From positions 186,001 to 250,000 of the forward strand of contig NZ_OW712331.1 in NCBI RefSeq assembly GCF_940677205.1: DNA of 64,000 nucleotides, written 5' to 3'. Shown one piece after another: positions 61,135-64,000 of the stretch (position 1 is its first letter; the number at the start of each line of letters is the position of its first letter). The notes under the pieces are model-generated. The model worked only from the letters and a program-made list of their open reading frames with translations. It did no database searches and had not been told where the DNA came from. Position numbers and translations under genes: made by a program. This stretch comes from [Clostridium] colinum. Lineage in GTDB: Bacteria > Bacillota > Clostridia > Lachnospirales > CAG-274.

Positions 61135-62142
61135 GTGATTAATATAAAAGATAGGATAATTACATCAGATTTTAAGCAAGAAGACATAGAGATAGAAACA
61201 AAACTCCGTCCACAATCTATAGATACATATATAGGGCAAAAAAAGGTAAAAGAAACTTTAAAAGTATATATAGAGGCTTCTAAAATGAGAAATGAACCTT
61301 TAGACCACGTTTTATTATATGGCCCACCAGGGCTTGGTAAAACAACATTGTCTAATATTATAGCAAATGAAATGGGCGTTAATATAAAAACAACCTCAGG
61401 ACCAGCAATAGAAAGAGCAGGAGATATGGCGGCTATATTAAATTCTTTAAATGAAGGAGATATTTTATTTATAGATGAGATACATAGGCTTAATAGGACA
61501 ATAGAAGAAGTGTTATATCCAGCTATGGAAGATTTTTCTCTTGATATAATGATAGGCAAAGGACCAACAAGTAAAAGTATAAGGGTAGATTTGCCTAAAT
61601 TTACTCTTATAGGAGCAACAACAAGAATAGGACTTTTAACAAATCCATTAAGAGATAGATTTGGTGTTATAAGTCGTTTGGAAATGTATAATGAAGAAGA
61701 ACTAAAGCATATAATAAAACGTTCGGCTAATGTTTTAGGCATAGAAATAGATGATGAAGGAGCATTAGAAATAGCTAGACGCTCTAGAGGTACACCAAGG
61801 ATAGCTAATAGACTTTTAAAAAGGGTAAGAGATTTTGCACAAGTTAGATATGACGGAAAAATAACTAAGCTTGTTGCAGATGAAACACTAAATTTATTAG
61901 ATGTGGATAAGCTAGGACTTGACCCGATAGACCAAAAAATATTAAAAACTATTATAGAAAAATTTTCAGGGGGACCAGTTGGGATAGACAACCTTGCAGT
62001 GTCTATTGGTGAAGAAAGTGATACAATAGAAGAAGTGTATGAACCATACCTTATACAATTAGGGTTTATAAAAAGAACACCACGAGGAAGAGAGATAACA
62101 AAAACAGGTTACAAACATTTTGGGATAAAATTTGACAAATAA
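61135..62142 (+). CDS. ruvB: Holliday junction DNA helicase RuvB
   Basis: RuvB is the AAA+ motor that drives branch migration. The 335-residue protein shows [20 protein letters not shown] (about 23-42), [18 protein letters not shown] (about 60-77, Walker A), [12 protein letters not shown] (about 110-121, Walker B), [19 protein letters not shown] (about 160-178, sensor 1 and arginine finger) and a C-terminal winged helix with [15 protein letters not shown]. The start is GTG. AGGAGGG ends only 1-2 nt before it, unusually close, so initiation at the ATT at 61138 cannot be ruled out. Confidence 0.95.
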   Translation: MINIKDRIITSDFKQEDIEIETKLRPQSIDTYIGQKKVKETLKVYIEASKMRNEPLDHVLLYGPPGLGKTTLSNIIANEMGVNIKTTSGPAIERAGDMAAILNSLNEGDILFIDEIHRLNRTIEEVLYPAMEDFSLDIMIGKGPTSKSIRVDLPKFTLIGATTRIGLLTNPLRDRFGVISRLEMYNEEELKHIIKRSANVLGIEIDDEGALEIARRSRGTPRIANRLLKRVRDFAQVRYDGKITKLVADETLNLLDVDKLGLDPIDQKILKTIIEKFSGGPVGIDNLAVSIGEESDTIEEVYEPYLIQLGFIKRTPRGREITKTGYKHFGIKFDK

Positions 62143-62213
62143 TAATACTTTTTTAAAAAACACTCGTATTATTATAATATAAAAGATTTAGGAAGATTTA
62201 GGAGGACAGAAAT

Positions 62214-63635
62214 ATGAAAAAGAAAGTTGCTATAATAGCGGGAGTTATAATACTAGGTATAGCAGGGATAACTGTTGGAAAATCAGTTATCAAGCCTAAA
62301 AAAGTAGAAACAATTCCAACAGTGCAAGTGGATAATGTTAAAACTCAACAAATGATAACAACTGTAGAAGCGAAAGGTACAGTTGCTTTTAGAGATAAAG
62401 TATCAGTGTATGCTAAAAATTCAGGTAAAGTAAGCAGTAGACCTATAAAAGAGGGAGACCCAGTAAATAAAGGTGATGTTTTAGTTCAGTATGACCAATC
62501 ATCTTTAAAAACATTAAAAAGACAATTAGAAGATGCAAAGCTTTCTTTACAATCGGCTAACTTAACATTACAAGGGCTTATGTTACCAGCAGATGAAAGT
62601 CAATTAAAACAATTAGAATCTCAAATTAGTCAATCTGAAAAAAATATATTAGATTTAGAAAATAATCTTATACAAGTAGATAAAGATATAAATAAAGCCC
62701 AAACAGATTTAGATGGAGCTAATATATTATATTCTCAAGGAGCTATATCTAAGTCTGAGTTTGATAAATTTGAAACTTCTCTTACTACTTTAAAAAATCA
62801 AAAAATAGGGTATCAAAATAGCTTAGATGCTGCAAAAAAACAATTAGAGGCAAATAAGGCTCAATATGAAAACACTAAAAATAAAGCTTCAGACCCTAAT
62901 ACAAAAAATAAAATAGATAGCCAAAAAGTTATGGTAGAACAAGCACAGTTAAAAGTAAATCAACTTACAAAAGATATAAATGATTTTGAAACAGCTTCTA
63001 TATCTCCTATAACAGGTACATTAGTAAAATTACACGTTGTAGATGGTGAGGCGGTAACAGAAGGTAAAATAGTTGCGGAAGTAGGAAATTTAAATGATGT
63101 TATTATAGAAGCTAACATACCAGAATATGATATGGAAGGCGTAGCAGTAGGTCAAGATGTGCTTATAAAAAGTGAAAGTATAGAAGGTGAATATAAAGGG
63201 AAAATAACAAAAATATATCCTTTAGCAGAGCTTAAAAATATTGGCGGTAGTGAAAAAAGTGTAGTAAAAGTAGAAATATCTATGCCAAATAATACACCTT
63301 TAAAAACAGGATATACAACAAATCTAACTATTACAACAAAAATAGATGATAATGCCTTAGTTATACCTATTATGTCTTATATGTCAGAAAAAGTAAATGA
63401 TAAAAACTCTGAATATGTATTTGTTGTTAAAGAAGATGGAACGTTAGAAAAAAGAACTGTAAAAGTAAAAACTATTAAAAACTCTGTTGCATCAGTAGAA
63501 GGTCTTTCTGAAGGAGAAAAAGTTGTATTTTCGCCAACAGAAAATATGAAAGAAGGTATGAAAATTATACCAACAGACCAACCAGTACAACCACAAGGTA
63601 AATCTGAACAAGGTGCTAGTCCTATTATTATGTAA
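62214..63635 (+). CDS. periplasmic-adaptor-type (HlyD/MacA-like) membrane fusion protein
   Basis: This 473-residue protein has an N-terminal membrane helix (about 5-24), a beta-barrel segment, and a split lipoyl domain (about 50-95 and 255-290; GKVSSRPIKEGDPVNKGDVLVQYD, split). A long coiled-coil hairpin (about 95-245; QLKQLESQISQSEKNILDLENN, split) and a C-terminal membrane-proximal domain follow. In Gram-positive bacteria such adaptors work with MacB-type ABC exporters for antimicrobial peptides or other surface substrates. AGGAGGAC precedes the ATG. The ABC ATPase gene starts 15 bp after the stop. Confidence 0.9.
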   Translation: MKKKVAIIAGVIILGIAGITVGKSVIKPKKVETIPTVQVDNVKTQQMITTVEAKGTVAFRDKVSVYAKNSGKVSSRPIKEGDPVNKGDVLVQYDQSSLKTLKRQLEDAKLSLQSANLTLQGLMLPADESQLKQLESQISQSEKNILDLENNLIQVDKDINKAQTDLDGANILYSQGAISKSEFDKFETSLTTLKNQKIGYQNSLDAAKKQLEANKAQYENTKNKASDPNTKNKIDSQKVMVEQAQLKVNQLTKDINDFETASISPITGTLVKLHVVDGEAVTEGKIVAEVGNLNDVIIEANIPEYDMEGVAVGQDVLIKSESIEGEYKGKITKIYPLAELKNIGGSEKSVVKVEISMPNNTPLKTGYTTNLTITTKIDDNALVIPIMSYMSEKVNDKNSEYVFVVKEDGTLEKRTVKVKTIKNSVASVEGLSEGEKVVFSPTENMKEGMKIIPTDQPVQPQGKSEQGASPIIM

Positions 63636-63650
63636 TGGAGGTGCTAGTTT

Positions 63651-64000
63651 ATGAGTATATTAGAAATAAAAGATGTAAAAAAAGTATACAGAAATGGTAA
63701 GATAGAGGTAGAAGCTTTAAAAGGAATAAATTTTAGTGTTGAAAAAGGCGAATTTGTTTCTATAATGGGGTCTTCTGGATGTGGTAAATCTACAATGATG
63801 AATATATTAGGGTGTTTAGACACACTTACATCAGGAAGTTACATATTAGATGGTGAAGATGTTAGCAAAATATCTGGCAAACGCCTTGCTTTTGTTAGAA
63901 ATAAAAAAATAGGGTTTGTTTTTCAATCTTTTAATCTTTTACCTAAATTATCGGCGTTACAAAATGTAGAGTTACCTATGGTATATGCTGGTATTGGCAG
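63651..64000 (+). CDS. MacB-type ABC transporter ATP-binding protein, cut by the window edge
   Basis: The first 116 residues are present: MSILEIKDVKKVYRNGKIEVEALKG (split), Walker A SIMGSSGCGKSTMMNIL (about 37-53) and the Q-loop GFVFQSFNLLPKLSALQNVELPM. The signature LSGGQ and Walker B lie beyond the window. TGGAGGTG precedes the ATG. With the MFP gene upstream and, presumably, a permease downstream it should form a tripartite-like export system of the LolD/MacB class. Confidence 0.92.
   Translation, partial: MSILEIKDVKKVYRNGKIEVEALKGINFSVEKGEFVSIMGSSGCGKSTMMNILGCLDTLTSGSYILDGEDVSKISGKRLAFVRNKKIGFVFQSFNLLPKLSALQNVELPMVYAGIG

Noticed and set aside
60639..61991. 450-codon open frame on the minus strand across ruvA-ruvB
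   Set aside because: It lies opposite two clear housekeeping genes, its translation is Ser/Ile-rich shadow sequence with no motif, and there is no ribosome site.
1..64000. tRNA, rRNA or CRISPR arrays
   Set aside because: I found no T-loop signatures, rRNA-like blocks or regularly spaced short repeats. The repeated hairpins are kilobases apart and not arranged as an array.

Overview
The window is a 64 kb piece of a very AT-rich genome (roughly 25-30% GC by eye) with strong Shine-Dalgarno sites and frequent TTG and GTG starts. The organism is very probably an anaerobic, Gram-positive, gut-type member of the Clostridia, close to the Lachnospirales. Supporting points are an S-layer with SLH domains, an AsrABC sulfite reductase, a Pta-AckA acetate pathway, a YesN-type AraC response regulator, a lysine riboswitch, an M60-like (mucin-targeting family) metallopeptidase, and DUF4250 and DUF5721 family proteins. 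I saw no rRNA, tRNA, CRISPR array or prophage.

Layout. 1-2.3 kb: fragment of an unidentified gene, a GalT/HIT-like protein (DUF4931), a D-Ala-D-Ala ligase homologue and a small membrane protein. 2.3-4.6 kb: promoter, lysine riboswitch, terminator, then asd and dapA. 4.7-8.6 kb: a LysR regulator divergent from asrABC, with an almost perfectly symmetric intergenic promoter region. 9-19 kb: the cell-surface region, holding a BspA-like leucine-rich-repeat SLH protein, a decayed IS200/IS605 element, an SLH protein with a cohesin-like N-terminus, and a 1615-residue M60 peptidase carrying a dockerin. 19.2-26 kb: a coiled-coil protein coupled to a cell-wall amidase, an orphan AraC response regulator, and a secreted YgjK-like GH63 glucosidase. 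26.3-36.9 kb: GNAT acetyltransferase, pgi, a minus-strand operon of CDF transporter, FtsK/SpoIIIE and an unknown protein, then metG-tatD. 37-42.7 kb: G5/3D-domain and SH3-NlpC/P60 wall proteins, an ANTAR regulator, a copper-amine-oxidase-N-like protein, and deoD. 43-47.8 kb: cheR, cheA, cheW, cheB. 47.9-55.6 kb: pta-ackA, yceD-rpmF, then plsX-acpP-rnc, with a TPR gene and a DUF1266 gene lying between rpmF and plsX. 56.5-60.3 kb: a cobalamin salvage operon (cobO, HAD phosphatase, cbiB, cobD, Dph6-like). 60.3-64 kb: DUF4250, ruvA-ruvB, and a MacA/MacB-type export system that runs off the window.

Two things stand out. First, neighbouring minus-strand genes look like a small cellulosome-type surface device: an SLH-anchored cohesin-like protein and a dockerin-bearing M60 metallopeptidase. 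Second, an intergenic element of up to about 240 bp recurs at least seven times. It starts with a triloop hairpin (arms GGTTGTAGAC and GTCTACAACC), continues with conserved modules, shows compensatory changes in the stem, occurs in both orientations, and usually sits directly behind a stop codon. It looks like a MITE-like family that doubles as transcription terminators.
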